Shown: positions 50,148 through 61,341, numbered from the stretch's first letter. The stretch: DNA of 64,000 nucleotides from Henricia sp. BOLD:AAB3569 (GCA_037783545.1 JBBELK010000165.1:62001-126000); one strand, 5' to 3'. Numbers and translations are program-made. The notes: generated by a model from the letters alone, not told the origin.

Positions 50148-50261
50148 AAATGCTGTGATAACACTCTTTTTGAGGTCATTTCATGTAAGTTGAGACATGA
50201 GACTCTTTTTGACCCTATATTTTGAGACTTGAATTTCGTGAGTCAGTATATTACTCAGAAA
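50148..50261. other. Presumed start of the 3' UTR
   Basis: Sequence after the TAG contains repeated gagact/tttttga words and no AATAAA. A repeat begins at 50262, so the 3' UTR may be short or run into repeat DNA. Confidence 0.35.
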
Positions 50262-50690
50262 AATAATAATAATAATAATAATAATTTTAACAACGCTGAA
50301 TGCCGCAATAGGGCGACACTTCGGGAAGACTCTCACCGGGGACCACCAAAATTTCGGCAAGAGTCACTCAAAATGACACCTTATTTTTTTACCCAAAGCT
50401 TCCAGAGATGGTCGCAGACCGAAGAGAAACAGCTCCAGTCCCGATAAAAATGGTTCTCGACCTAAAAAAAAAAGGTTTTTGACCTACAAAAATGATTTTT
50501 AAAATCAAAAATATTAGGGCGACACCAAAATGTCGCCCTATTGAGCAGGTCGCCCTAATATACCTTTTTTACACACGATTTGTCGCCCTATTCTAGCATT
50601 GATAGTAATTAGATTTGTATAGCGCACATATCCACCCTGCAGGGTGCTCAAGGCGCTGTTACCATTATTACCGCTGCCATTAAATAAGCT
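50262..50690. mobile_element. Family P element followed by a SINE-like tail
   Basis: An AAT run, tgaatgccgcaatagggcga and inverted gtcgccctatt motifs as at 31462, then attagatttgtatagcgcac as at 31790. The same two-part order occurs at both sites, so the pair may be one unit. Confidence 0.8.
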
Positions 50691-50956
50691 GCTGCATAAG
50701 TTGAATTGAAAAATTAAAACCTTCATGATTTGTAACCTTGAACTAAGTGTATCTTTTTGCAAATTGCAAATGCAGGTGTGACAATCAATTAGGTTTTTTA
50801 ACCACACAAAAATTCAAGTTAGAATCCTCAATCAAAATTAGACAACAAAAGAATTGTTTAGATCGAGAAGTGTGTAGTAATTTCAGACTTAACAAGAGCA
50901 CTTAGTCGAAGTAAATGAGCTAAATTTACATGTTCCCATCTGTAACCGCCATATCG

Positions 50957-51376
50957 ATGCATAGTTCCGTCCTGTCAATCAACCGAACCCGCCGACCAAT
51001 CACAACAGAGCTAGCAGATATCACCCACATAGGTCAAAGTGCACTGTCTCTCAACAACATCACGCGATGTTCTGTCCCATACAGTTTGTACAGTGTTGTA
51101 TGCGATGATCTGGCCGAATTTTTGGTTTCAAGGCCGGTCGTTTCGTTGTTCAAAGGTACGAAAGCATGTATGTCATGATATGACATCCCTGTATTACTGG
51201 CCCTTTACTCGGTGTGTTCTAAGATAACTGTCGACCCTGAAACATGAGTACCTGAGTTTTCCGTTGAAAGTCCTATTGCTTTGTGCGTTGCGTGTCCCCA
51301 TTTTGACGATAGCGTGTGAGCCATAGCAACAATATCCAAGGGGGCGGGGCTAACTAGGCAAACTCGGAACTATGCA
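50957..51376. mobile_element. TIR element, family H, inverted copy
   Basis: Starts atgcatagttccgtcctgtc and ends aactcggaactatgcat; it is the reverse of the copy at 6357, to which it is closest. Confidence 0.85.
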
Positions 51377-51754
51377 TTAATTGTGACCGAAGATTTCAAA
51401 ATTATTCCAAAACCGGGAAAGCAACCAAATCATGCAACATCATTATTTTCCCATTTTGTGGAAATAAAGGAATGTCACATTGTGTCTCAACTTCATAAAG
51501 GAACGGCTCCTGGACATTCCAACAAAATGGGCGAGACGTTTGTGGGATCTGGATGATTTCATTAAATTATGCAGCACTTTTTATAGATACTATTTTCTCA
51601 AATGTAATATGTCAGCATGTAATAAGCCTATGTCAGCATATAATCTTTAAAACTGTCATTGTAAAAGAGTTTGAACTTGTTTAAAAATTCCTATCTAAGT
51701 ATAATTTCACAACGAAGCACACATCAAGGCCACATATAATTTGTTACAGTAAAG
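51377..51754. other. Intergenic sequence, nothing recognised
   Basis: AT-rich, with an isolated aataaa at 51463-51468. It is too far from the stop codon to call as the poly(A) signal. Confidence 0.35.
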
Positions 51755-52247
51755 TTTAAAGGCCCAGTGGATCATTTGCAATGACCCAAAAAGTCAGTTT
51801 ACAGGGGAAAAGTTCTGAAAGTAAAGATTGAATTAATAGCAACTACCCAATGAAAAGTTTCCACTCAAAATTATATAATTCTACCAGAAAATTATCCGTG
51901 AAGATGAAATTATTTAGATCGTTTGCAAACGATTTACTTATTTTTGGTTTGCATCTACGCAGTCCAAAATGCATGGGCGCTGTGTACTCCGTGTGCGTGT
52001 TCCAACGCGATGCATCGCCACGGAGTGCATGACGCAAGCCACATAGTACCCGATCAACTGAGAACGAATATTTGAAACACCCCGCCAAGACCAGGAAAAT
52101 GCATATGGATTTTTATGGTTTTTTTAAACGTGGTACATTTGACAAAGCTGAAATTTCTTAGGATGAGGTTGTTGATGTCTTTCTTTTGATTTATAATGGT
52201 TTTATTCGCAGAATCGCTCAAAAACAGATCATCTACAGGGCCTTTAA
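51755..52247. mobile_element. TIR element, family J, inverted copy
   Basis: Starts tttaaaggcccagtggatca and ends gatcatctacagggccttt, with the gcgtgcgtgttccaacgcga-type interior of the copies at 6961 and 20354. Confidence 0.85.
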
Positions 52248-52871
52248 GCGCAGTTTATGAACCTGTTTTAAAAGATCATTTTTTGAAGTCTTTACCTAGC
52301 TTGTTTATAACGATTGCTAATTGTTTTATTTTTAATTTCTAGATTTGTATAACCCTGGATTTCATTTTGTAATACATGTATAATTTCATTATGCAATACT
52401 TTTAAAAGGTGCTTGACCAGATGGCTTTGGACATACCTTTTTTTCTCATTACCATTCTAAAATTTCGCACAGTTTTACAAATTTATCCGGTTACAACAAA
52501 GCTGTGCAGTGATAATGATATGGATTTATACTGCGCACTTATCCGGGAAAATCCCGATCAAGGCGCCTACACAATGTACATTATCATCACCAAAGTGTTG
52601 ATAGCAATGGTAACAAACACCACATGAATTTATTTCTACTCAAAATAGTATTTTATGCTGAAAATTGACAACCGAAGGTCGTTTTCTAAAAAAGTCCCGT
52701 GCACGGGCTAGTTAATGCGAAAATGAAACTGGTATATACGTCATTCTCCAAATCAGTGCGAAATTGAATTAAAGGTTTACAAATTAATTTATATGCGCAT
52801 TTTCCAAAATTGTCCAGGAAAAACATATATTTAATACTTTTTGTTTGTAAACTTGTTTTGAAACTTACAAT

Positions 52872-53001
52872 AGGGGCGTTCGAGATGCTTCCTCGGGGCA
52901 GCCCTGACCTGGGGATGATCGTGCGAGGTGTGATCAGCCAGGGAGACCATGGGAACGAGGTTAGACACGGGTTACCCGGTGTCAGCATCTCGAACGCCCC
53001 T
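52872..53001. mobile_element. 130-bp MITE with perfect 18-bp TIRs
   Basis: aggggcgttcgagatgct at 52872-52889 and its exact complement at 52984-53001. Single copy in this window. Confidence 0.8.
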
Positions 53002-53089
53002 TTTGTAACTGACCTGAGATTGTGACGTCATCCTGAAATCAGCCATTCCATTGTGACTCGCGTGACATTTCCACAAAAGTCCAACTTCT

Positions 53090-53285
53090 AATAAACCCTT
53101 TCACGGTTATCGACGCCACGTTGTTCACGGGACAGTTCGAACACGCGTTGCTGTCTGCGTGCGCGGATCGTATAATGCATTGTTAGGTCACTGTGCAGTA
53201 GTTACGATCCGCGCACGCACACGGCAACGCGTGTTCGAAGTGCCCCGTGAACAAGATGGCGTCGATAACCGTGAAAGGGTTTATT
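53090..53285. mobile_element. Foldback element with ~85-bp arms
   Basis: The outer 29 bp (53090-53118, starting aataaaccctttcacggt) pair exactly with 53257-53285. The arms continue with few mismatches through tgcgtgcgcggatcgta, leaving a loop of about 30 bp. Confidence 0.85.
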
Positions 53286-54240
53286 GTTTATACCAGTGTT
53301 AAAATTAGGCTTATTTCTATTATATTTTGACAGGTATAGAACTGCTATCCTTAGAGGCCTGTTGTAAAATAATAATTAAACTATAAATGATTAGTATACT
53401 TAAAATGTGAACAGAAAAGTTAAGGTGTTTAACTGTCATTAATAAAAACAAAGTAAGTATGAGCATCCAAAACGAAATGTACGTTCATCATTTCCTGCCA
53501 TAATGGTGTTCCCTGGTGGAACAATGTGAAAAGGTATCCAGCACATTAATGCCGAACTTTAAACACTGTCTGCCATTCAAGTACAAATTTATACGCATGA
53601 AAATAAACCATACTGACATACATGTATATCCAGTATATATATTTTTTAAAGCTGCATCCGCTCACTACATCATTTTTATATCACATTTTAAAAAAAGATT
53701 TTTTGTAAAAAAATATTATTTTTACATAAAATATTTATCAACTAGAGCTTCGCGTTTGTGTTTTTTACAAACGCAAGGTGATCGGGTGACATAAACATTG
53801 AAATGATGATGACGACACAGTTTTGAGATTGTTTGAAAACTTGAGTTGTTTGATGTTGAAAAAGTATTGGAATTCTCAAGACATGACTCTGACTATTCAA
53901 CGCTAAAATTGTACTACTAGGTTTTCAGGCCAAAATTTATTCCTTGCCCCAAACACCCAAACTATATATCAAATGAAAGGTCTTGATGACAGAAATACAA
54001 TGCTCTTTAAATGAATAAAATCGGACAAGTACTTTTTGAGATATCCTGTTATATGTATTAAAATATCTATCATTCGATGAAGCCCGACCATACATTCACT
54101 GCGTATACCCCACAATGGCCCCAAAACGACATAATTTGAATGATTTTAGTAACATAAATCAGTATAACCTCTGCTATAATTGAAGTATTCTCATAAAACT
54201 TTCTGCATAAGGGTAATGTGGTATGGTCTTTCAGAAAAAG
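53286..54240. other. AT-rich intergenic sequence
   Basis: No gene seen. A short hairpin (gcgtttgtgttttttacaaacgc, imperfect, near 53750-53773) is followed by aaggtgatcgggtgac. The latter shares gtgatcggg with the hairpin at 58128 and may mark one edge of a larger repeat. Confidence 0.4.
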
Positions 54241-54266
54241 TATAAATTATTTTAATAAAATGAATG

Positions 54267-54321
54267 GTTGCCATGGAAACCAGCATTTTATTTTAATAAA
54301 ATTAATGGTTGCCATGGAAAC
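54267..54321. promoter_or_regulatory. Two X-box (RFX-type) motifs in a 41-bp direct repeat
   Basis: gttgccatggaaac at 54267-54280 and 54308-54321 fits the RFX X-box pattern (RYYNYYWWRRNRAC). A linked 26-bp duplication lies at about 54581-54632. Function is unproven; the motif may simply belong to a repeat. Confidence 0.35.
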
Positions 54322-54659
54322 AAGCACATTTTCTCCAAAGAAAACAATATAATTTGACGTCTCCACAAACTTCAGATGAAATAACAGTTACTGGCAATGA
54401 TATAGCTGAACAAGTGATAAATAAAGGCCAGTAACATTATTTGAGGTATTGTATTACTCATCTTCAAGGTCAAAAGTCAATTTAAAGAAGTGGAGGATGC
54501 GGATGCTAGTGTGATACTCCAGGTGGAGGGTTTTCCTGGTTTTCTTCTGGCTCGGCCATAGTCTTTAATCTTGATACTGGAAGTAGAGACAACAGGATAG
54601 TTTATTAAGTAGAGACAACAGGATAGTTTATTATACCATGCCCTCACTTAAGATTTAGT

Positions 54660-56429
54660 TAACTTTCTCTTTTTTTTTCCCTTTTCTTTTTTTAATGACC
54701 TGACTGAAACAATTAGGGCGGCTATGAGTATGACTTTTAAAAACTTGTAAGTTGTAGGCCTATTCTCTTTAATACTTAAAGTTTGGTTTGTATTTATTGT
54801 TTTAATTGTATTTACAGCTGATATAGTGAACAAAATAAAACATCAATTCGACAACCAAAAAAACAAATTCAATTTGAATTTTGATTACTTAGATCTGCAA
54901 CTCCAGGATTGCGCAAAAAAACACACCTCTAGTAATAATGGTATCGCCCAAAAAAAGGCATTGTGCATCCTATGTACGAACTACGATTGTACCATTTTTT
55001 TTAAATATGGGGAGGGTTATACCTTCCATTCAAAATTTAACGGACAGGAGGCCTAAAAAATTCGGCTAATTGTAATTCTGACGTCCCTAGAAATATATCC
55101 TGCATATATGTGAGATGTGTATTTTGTTATAAAATTACAAAAACAGCATGATTTTACGACTTAGTGGTTGACACAACCAGATTCCAACGATCGGGGTCAC
55201 GCCATGCATCACGCCGTGCTTTCACGGGCGAGTGCCCCATTCAATAGGCCAACACACACACCTACAGCGTGGCGTTCGTTTCTATCAAAAGAGCTTTTGA
55301 AAGGGTATAGAAAATACGCTCTCCGTAAAAAAATAAACACATTTAACATTCCAAACTCGCACAAATAATTGTTAAGACATGTAAAATTCATTCAGTGAAA
55401 CCTCCTACCTTTCAAAATGAAGATTTCACCTCAAGAAATTGAGTTTACTTTTCCCTTTTTCGTAACTTCGGTTGTAGACCACCTACCGATAACGAGGACG
55501 CAATGACGTGTACAGTACCCCTTCAGCTATTCAGGGAAACCATTTTCATGTACGTCACAAGTATTCGGATCCGCGGAAAGCACCCGAAGTGCATGCGCGC
55601 CCAGCCGAGCGGCAATTTTTATGGGCCGAATACTCGCGATCGCAACGCTTCGGGAAAAGCTGGTCGGGGCGAGAGTAGTTCATTCATAAAAGCCTGGGCT
55701 GTCGGTCATACCTCCGACGGCTGTTGTATGTACGTTAGTGAATGACTGAAACTCTAAGCTTTCTAATGAACTGTTGCTCGTTAGATTTGGACAGGTAAAA
55801 GTGGATGAATTTTTGAGATGAAAAATAGTAAGATTTTGGTGCGGGCTGTGCGCTGTGTGTGCATCTAGAATAAACTGACGCTCCAGTCAACTTGAGTTGC
55901 GGTCCACCATGTTTATTTTATTTCCAACACAGCAACGATTTCCAGCATGTCACATTCACAGTTTTCGGGGAGAAGACATATTTACTCTGGTCCGCCGACT
56001 AAGGCTAGCCGTACATAATTACACCCAAGATACAACAGCTAAGTCACCAAAAGTAAATGTCCTTGTGCTATCTAGTGTTTATTCAACTTTCCTGGCGATG
56101 ATGCCACGGAAACTAGCAGTTTTACATCTTCAAAAGTCAAATTTTCTCGGTTGTAAATCAAGCCCTGCTTATTATGTCTCGTCTGTCTGACTTATTCACT
56201 ACTCGCGCACGTACGTGTATATCATTGGCCGTGTAGCCCAGACATCCTCCTTAAAAAGATACATAAATGACCTCTGACCCGAGACAGGCGCCTAGATACA
56301 AGTTCTATTATTAGAAGTCGAGCACTATATATGGGCGCAAATCGTCAGATTAGTGGAGGCTTGGTATAGCGCCCTCAAACGACTGAGTTAGCTTAATTAT
56401 CAAGGGACCCAACAAATAATTTCTCCACA
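54660..56429. other. Intergenic sequence, no supported gene
   Basis: Several small open frames on both strands, none with a known domain, splice context or repeat match. 55550-55700 is CpG-richer than its surroundings. Confidence 0.4.
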
Positions 56430-57980
56430 TTACGTAACCACCGTGCACGTGATGACGTCATCAGTGGTATATATGTAGTCATAAAGTCCACATGTGAGGG
56501 AACATTTCGTTCCGTAGAACTATGGTCAAATTCCCTACCACTTTGGCTCTATTTGCATTCAAAGTGCTAAAAAAAGTGTACATTTTCGAACCTCTTCCTG
56601 TTTGGACCGCAGGTTTGGGTCACACAGGGGTCATGCCATTGTATGATTTGTTAAGTTCATTGCGACCTATCATGCTGTGAAAGAATTGTTCAAGTATCTA
56701 TTACGATTCTTGAGATATGAATTTTTGAAATAATAACCATTTAATTTTTGTAATTTGACACCTGTGACGATATCATGACGTCACAATGTTGTGCACAAAT
56801 TGTTCAACAATTTGATAAACGTCAAGTTCTTAAATGTGGCGAAAGAATCATGCAAATATCTGCTGTAGTTCTCAAGATACAGCATTTTAAAACAATTCAG
56901 CTCCAAATTTGCGTATTTTGACACCACATTACGTAACTACCGTCCATGTGATGACGTCACCAATGGTATAGTCAAAAAGTCCAAATGTGTGGAAACATTT
57001 CGTTCCGTAGAAATATGGTCAAATTCACTACCACTTTGAATCTATTTGCATTCAAAACGCTTACAAAAATGCACATTTTCGAACAACTTCCGGTTTGGAC
57101 CGGAAGTAGGCGTCACACAGGGGTCATGACATTGTATGATTTGTTCAGTTCATTTAGACTGATCATGTTGTGAAAGAATTGTTCAAGTATCTATTACGGT
57201 TCTTGAGATATGAATTTTTGAAATAATAACCTTTGAATTTTTGTAATTTGACACCTGATGACGTCATGATTACGTCACACTTGATGCCATCATGATACTA
57301 TGCATTCTGGTGGAAGTCTGCCGTAGGGCCTATGTCTGTATCTAATTTACTAACGATTCAGCTTGGTTTGATAGGCATTGTTGCTGGTAAGTGTAAAAAC
57401 TAAGATTCTCAGTTTCGTTGAACTTTGACCTCCAATTGACCCCAGAAGGAAGGGTCAGATGAAAATGCCCACACAAAGAAAATTGTAGCACGGAATGTCA
57501 TCTATAAACCTGCCAAATACGAAGATCCTGGGTCACGTGGTTTTCAAGACGGAAGCATTTTAAAATATGCATATTTTGTTTTTTTGGAGGGTGTAATTTG
57601 ATACTTGATGACGTCACGATGACGTCACGCTTGATGCCATCATAATATTATACACGCTGGTGAAAGTCTGCCATAGGACCTATGCCTGTACCTAGTTACT
57701 TAAAGATTCAGCTTGGTTTGATGGGCATTGTTGCTCAATAAGTGCAAAAATTGAGATTTTCGTTTTCGTTGAACTTTGACCTCAGATTGACCCCAGAAGG
57801 AAGGGTCAGATGAAAATGCCCACACAAAGAAAATTGTTGGCCATGATCTGATATATAAGCCTGCCAAATACGAAGATCATGAGTCACGTGGTTTTCCAGA
57901 CGGAAGCGTTTTAAAACATGCATATTTTGGTCATTTTGTTGTTGTAATTTGATACCCGATGACGTCACGGTGACGTCACA
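56430..57980. repeat. Tandem block of ~499-bp and ~350-bp units with TGACGTCA palindromes
   Basis: 56430-56760 and 56929-57250 are about 80-90% alike by eye (catttcgttccgtagaa; tgtgaaagaattgttcaagt). Units starting at about 57250, 57600 and 57951 recur at 350-351 bp (gatgacgtca; aaggtcagatgaaaatgccc). TGACGTCA occurs at 56453, 56776, 56952, 57259, 57609, 57620, 57960 and 57971, with TTACGTCA at 57270. Confidence 0.85.
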
Positions 57981-58127
57981 CTTGTATGCACACCTTCACA
58001 TTGGGGTTGATGTTCCTACCAAGTTTCAAGTTGATAGCTTGAACCGTTTCGAAGAAAAGCTCTGGAAACGTTTGAGTGGAAAAAGAAGAAAAAAAAAAAA
58101 AAAGACAAAGAAATCGTACGATATCAA

Positions 58128-58156
58128 TAGGTGATCGGGTTGAGCCCGATCACCTA
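58128..58156. repeat. Perfect 12-bp hairpin after a poly(A) run
   Basis: taggtgatcggg and cccgatcaccta flank a TTGAG loop, 25 bp after an A-rich run (58087-58103). It closes the repeat block above and may be the end of a larger non-autonomous element. Confidence 0.7.
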
Positions 58157-58477
58157 ATTATATATTTCAGATTTGATGAAGGCACCCACAAAAAATCTAG
58201 TTACTGCCTACCGTACCACTGTGCATCTACACATGTCATTGCAAAATTTGTTTTAGAAGCCTGATTTGTTTTAGAAGTACTGTGTATGTGATTTTTGATG
58301 CACAAAGTACGATGTGTATACATGCACAATGCAGGCCGGTCATAATATTTTGTAGGACGCCACATACATGTTAGTAAGTATTGGCTTTCTTACTTTGGAA
58401 TACATTGGTAAATTTTAATGATCATAGACGTTGCATGCTCCCGACAGGTCGTCTGCGTGCGCGTACACAACATATTA

Positions 58478-59469
58478 AGGGGCCATTTCACCAAGGACTG
58501 TTTTTTCCAATCGGCCCGATCTGGACCAGATTGTCCCCGATGAATCAATTTTTTTGATCGGCCCGATTGTCGTCATGATCATGAATCGCCTCCAATCGTC
58601 CCCTTTTGTGACCCGATTGAGTCCCGACCAATGTACCACGGCGGGGGACGAATCACGGACGTTCCTCGCGCGATCGACACGTTTCCGGGGCGCAAGTATG
58701 CGAAAGTACGCGCAAGTACCCGCAGGTACAGGTACACGGCAAAGGCCCGGTAGAGACCCGCTTCTCGCGCGCAATTGAGCGATCTTCGCGCGTTGTTCGG
58801 CCGAAAATGGGCGATCCCGGCTCGAGAGAGGACGCTTTCGGCCGCCCTGCGGCGTTCTTCCGCCGTTCTTCGCGCGCGCGAGAGTGGCCGAATGTAGGCG
58901 TATGTTGACGCAGAAAGCCGAAAGTAAACGGTCTTCGGACGATTTAAACGATCTTCGGACGTTCTTCGGCCGCCCAAATTTGCCTAGATCGGCTGGAGAT
59001 CGGTGTTTTGGGGGCCCGACTATATAAATCGAGCCAGATCGAAGCCTTTCATCACTTTCTGACCAGCCATGCAGGTCGGTCGTCCGAGGATCTGGTGAGG
59101 GTCGGGTGCTTACACTCCGCCGACCCTCGGTAGAGAGTGGCAGATAGAGGCTATACGAAAGCTCCAGAGGGCGGGCGAGACAATGGGATCTTCAGGGGAC
59201 CCTCGGACGACCAAGACGACCACGGGCCGACGGTTTTTGATCGGCTACTGTTTTTCAACATGTTTAAAAACAGTAGCCGATCACTTTTTTGGTACGGACC
59301 CTCGGAGGACTGAGGCGATCGCGCCAGATCTTCCCCTGAAGGTATAGGGTAGTGCTCGACAGTGCGCGCAGGTTCCCGACTATTTTCGCAAAAATGCGGC
59401 CGATCGACCAAAAAAAAGAATCGGGTACTATCAGGACCAAAACAATGAATCCTTAGTGAAATGGCCCCT
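58478..59469. mobile_element. 992-bp GC-rich TIR element with TTA target duplication (PIF/Harbinger-like)
   Basis: Ends aggggccatttcaccaagga and tccttagtgaaatggcccct match at 19 of 20 positions, with TTA at 58475-58477 and 59470-59472. A 3-bp TWA duplication is typical of PIF/Harbinger. The interior is much GC-richer than its surroundings, rich in tcttcgg/cgcgcg words, with an inner hairpin (gatcggctactgtttttcaa and complement) near 59240-59282. No transposase was recognised. Confidence 0.85.
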
Positions 59470-59472
59470 TTA

Positions 59473-59691
59473 GAAATGGTACGCGTACGGGAAACGTATG
59501 CGGCTCGGAAAAATCGGGTGGTTGTATCACAATTTTGCGTGTTTATTCAAGAAATGAGTGCATGTGTACATGAGCATATTGATGTGAAATTCTTATTTCT
59601 TGTGTTGTTTCAGATTAACACCCAAGCAAAATCGTGATACAACCACCCGATTTTTATGAGCCGCATACGTTTCCCGTACGCGTATCATTTC
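59473..59691. mobile_element. TIR element with ~65-bp arms
   Basis: The left arm gaaatggtacgcgtacggga... through ttgtatcacaattttgc pairs with the right arm ending cccgtacgcgtatcatttc. It starts directly at the TTA of the previous element. Confidence 0.85.
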
Positions 59692-59706
59692 TAATGGTCC
59701 CTATTA

Positions 59707-59976
59707 GACAGTTTCGGCAAGCTCAAATTCTGCGCGCGTATATATACGTATCCGTACCATTTTCAGCTTTGACGTCATCACTTTATGCGGTCTCCTGTAC
59801 GTGATGCGGATCAGCTACACGTAGCTATTTTCGTAAGGACAACGTATGGGAGCCGTTTGACACGGGAGCGATACGTATAAAATTAATCTCGACTTGTTTA
59901 CACCAAATTAGTGTTATGTCACACGGATACGTCTGCGAATTAACACGTACCATTAAACTGAGATGCCGAAACTGTC
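59707..59976. mobile_element. TIR element with 5-bp TATTA duplication
   Basis: Ends gacagtttcggca and tgccgaaactgtc. TATTA lies at 59702-59706 and 59977-59981. The interior is rich in acgtatccgtac-type words. Confidence 0.8.
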
Positions 59977-59983
59977 TATTATA

Positions 59984-60305
59984 CGCGTATCGCGCGCGCG
60001 ATCATTATACGCGTAACACGCTTCACGCACAGCTAGCATGCAGTTTAAACGTACAAACAACAGGATGAAGCGAAAAGTGATTGCAACGAAAAGCTAATTT
60101 AGGTGAGTTTTACCGATTTACACAAAAAAGGTATTTATAAATGGGATTAAAAGTGGTTTGAATGGTCTTAAACAATCCCTTTAAAACCGGATAGGGGCCT
60201 GGATGCTGATAACGGCTTGCGCCTTCGGCCAGTATCAGCGTCCAGGCCCCTATCCCGTTTTAAACTTACGTTTAAGACCATCCAAATCCACTTTTAATCC
60301 CTAAT
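59984..60305. mobile_element. Foldback element, family F2, copy 4
   Basis: gtgagttttaccgatttaca and gggattaaaagtggtttgaa lead into arms gataggggcctggatgctga and its near complement around gcttgcgccttcggcc. The arm sequence differs from the copy at 33851. Confidence 0.8.
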
Positions 60306-60449
60306 TAACAATCGGCATGTAATTTGCAAATGATACAGCAAGATGCTTGGCATGCACTTTTCAAACAAGCTTGCATACATCACACACATGCTGTAATAAT
60401 AGCCATTGCAATTTATGTAACAAAGCTCTTGGTGGAATTTGCCACTCTC

Positions 60450-60690
60450 CAGGGCCAATTTCATAAAGCTGTTTTTAGTTTAGTTGAAAAATTTGCTTAA
60501 TCCAAATTGTTTGATTTATAAAAATGGGTTTTCAGAGAAAATCTTATATGATGTGTACGTGTATTGCAACTAACTGCCATTTACTGGTGTTCTGCTATAT
60601 ATCTTGCTAAAAACACAAGTTGACATACAATTTTGATTATTAACACATTTTGGATTAAGCAAATTTGTCTGCACCTGAACAACATTTTTT
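60450..60690. mobile_element. Element end with gggccaatttcataaa signature
   Basis: gggccaatttcataaagctg, ttgcttaatccaaattg and the inverted ttttggattaagcaaattt. Related to 44216-44702 and 63836-64000; the right end is not clear. Confidence 0.6.
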
Positions 60691-61171
60691 TTTTCAACTT
60701 GATATTTTTTTCTAGAAACGTAAAAGTTATTCGCTTTCAAATGAGACGTCAACAAAACAAAAATCGACCAACGTTTAGTTATATATTTTGAATTATTGGC
60801 GGTCCGCCAATAATTTGAAAAGGTGCAAAAACGGCCATATAAAAACGACATTTTTCACAGGGTTGCCAATGTCTACAATAAAAAGTACATGTATGATGTT
60901 TTTTTTGTTAAAATTAAAGTAAATGCTTTAAACATTTGCCGAAAATCACGGACAATATAAATTAAAAAACCATTTGGCCTAGGAGTCGCTATTGGCATGG
61001 TCTAACTCCAGCAGGGACCAGTTTCCATCACCCTCTGTAGGACCAGCTGAGCATTGTGGAATTGCTTGAGGCTCTCGCGATGCCCGATGCTAATTAACGT
61101 CATGCCAGCACTTTGCAGTGAGTGTAAAACCGATTCTGTTGTTGGATGGTTATTGCGCTTGTGGCTTCATC

Positions 61172-61341
61172 CTGCAGCCGATTTCACGAAAGAGTGCGCA
61201 GCTTGCGCAACTTTTGAAAAATGGCGCAAGCCCCATGCATAGCTTGCGTGTTATCAGCGCTAAATAATTGTTTTTGCGACTTACGCAATAAAACATGTGG
61301 GCTTACGCAACTGCGTAAGTTTCGTGAAATCGGCTGCTGCA
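61172..61341. mobile_element. 170-bp MITE with gcagccgatttcacgaaa ends
   Basis: The left end gcagccgatttcacgaaa and right end tttcgtgaaatcggctgc are perfectly complementary. The inside is made of gcttgcgcaac/cttacgcaactgcgtaag words. Confidence 0.85.

Noticed and set aside
55897..56190. 97-codon plus-strand frame
   Set aside because: No recognised domain, no splice partners, and ordinary composition; not supported.
58579..58977. 132-codon minus-strand frame
   Set aside because: Arginine-rich low-complexity product of the GC-rich filler of a TIR element; no known domain.
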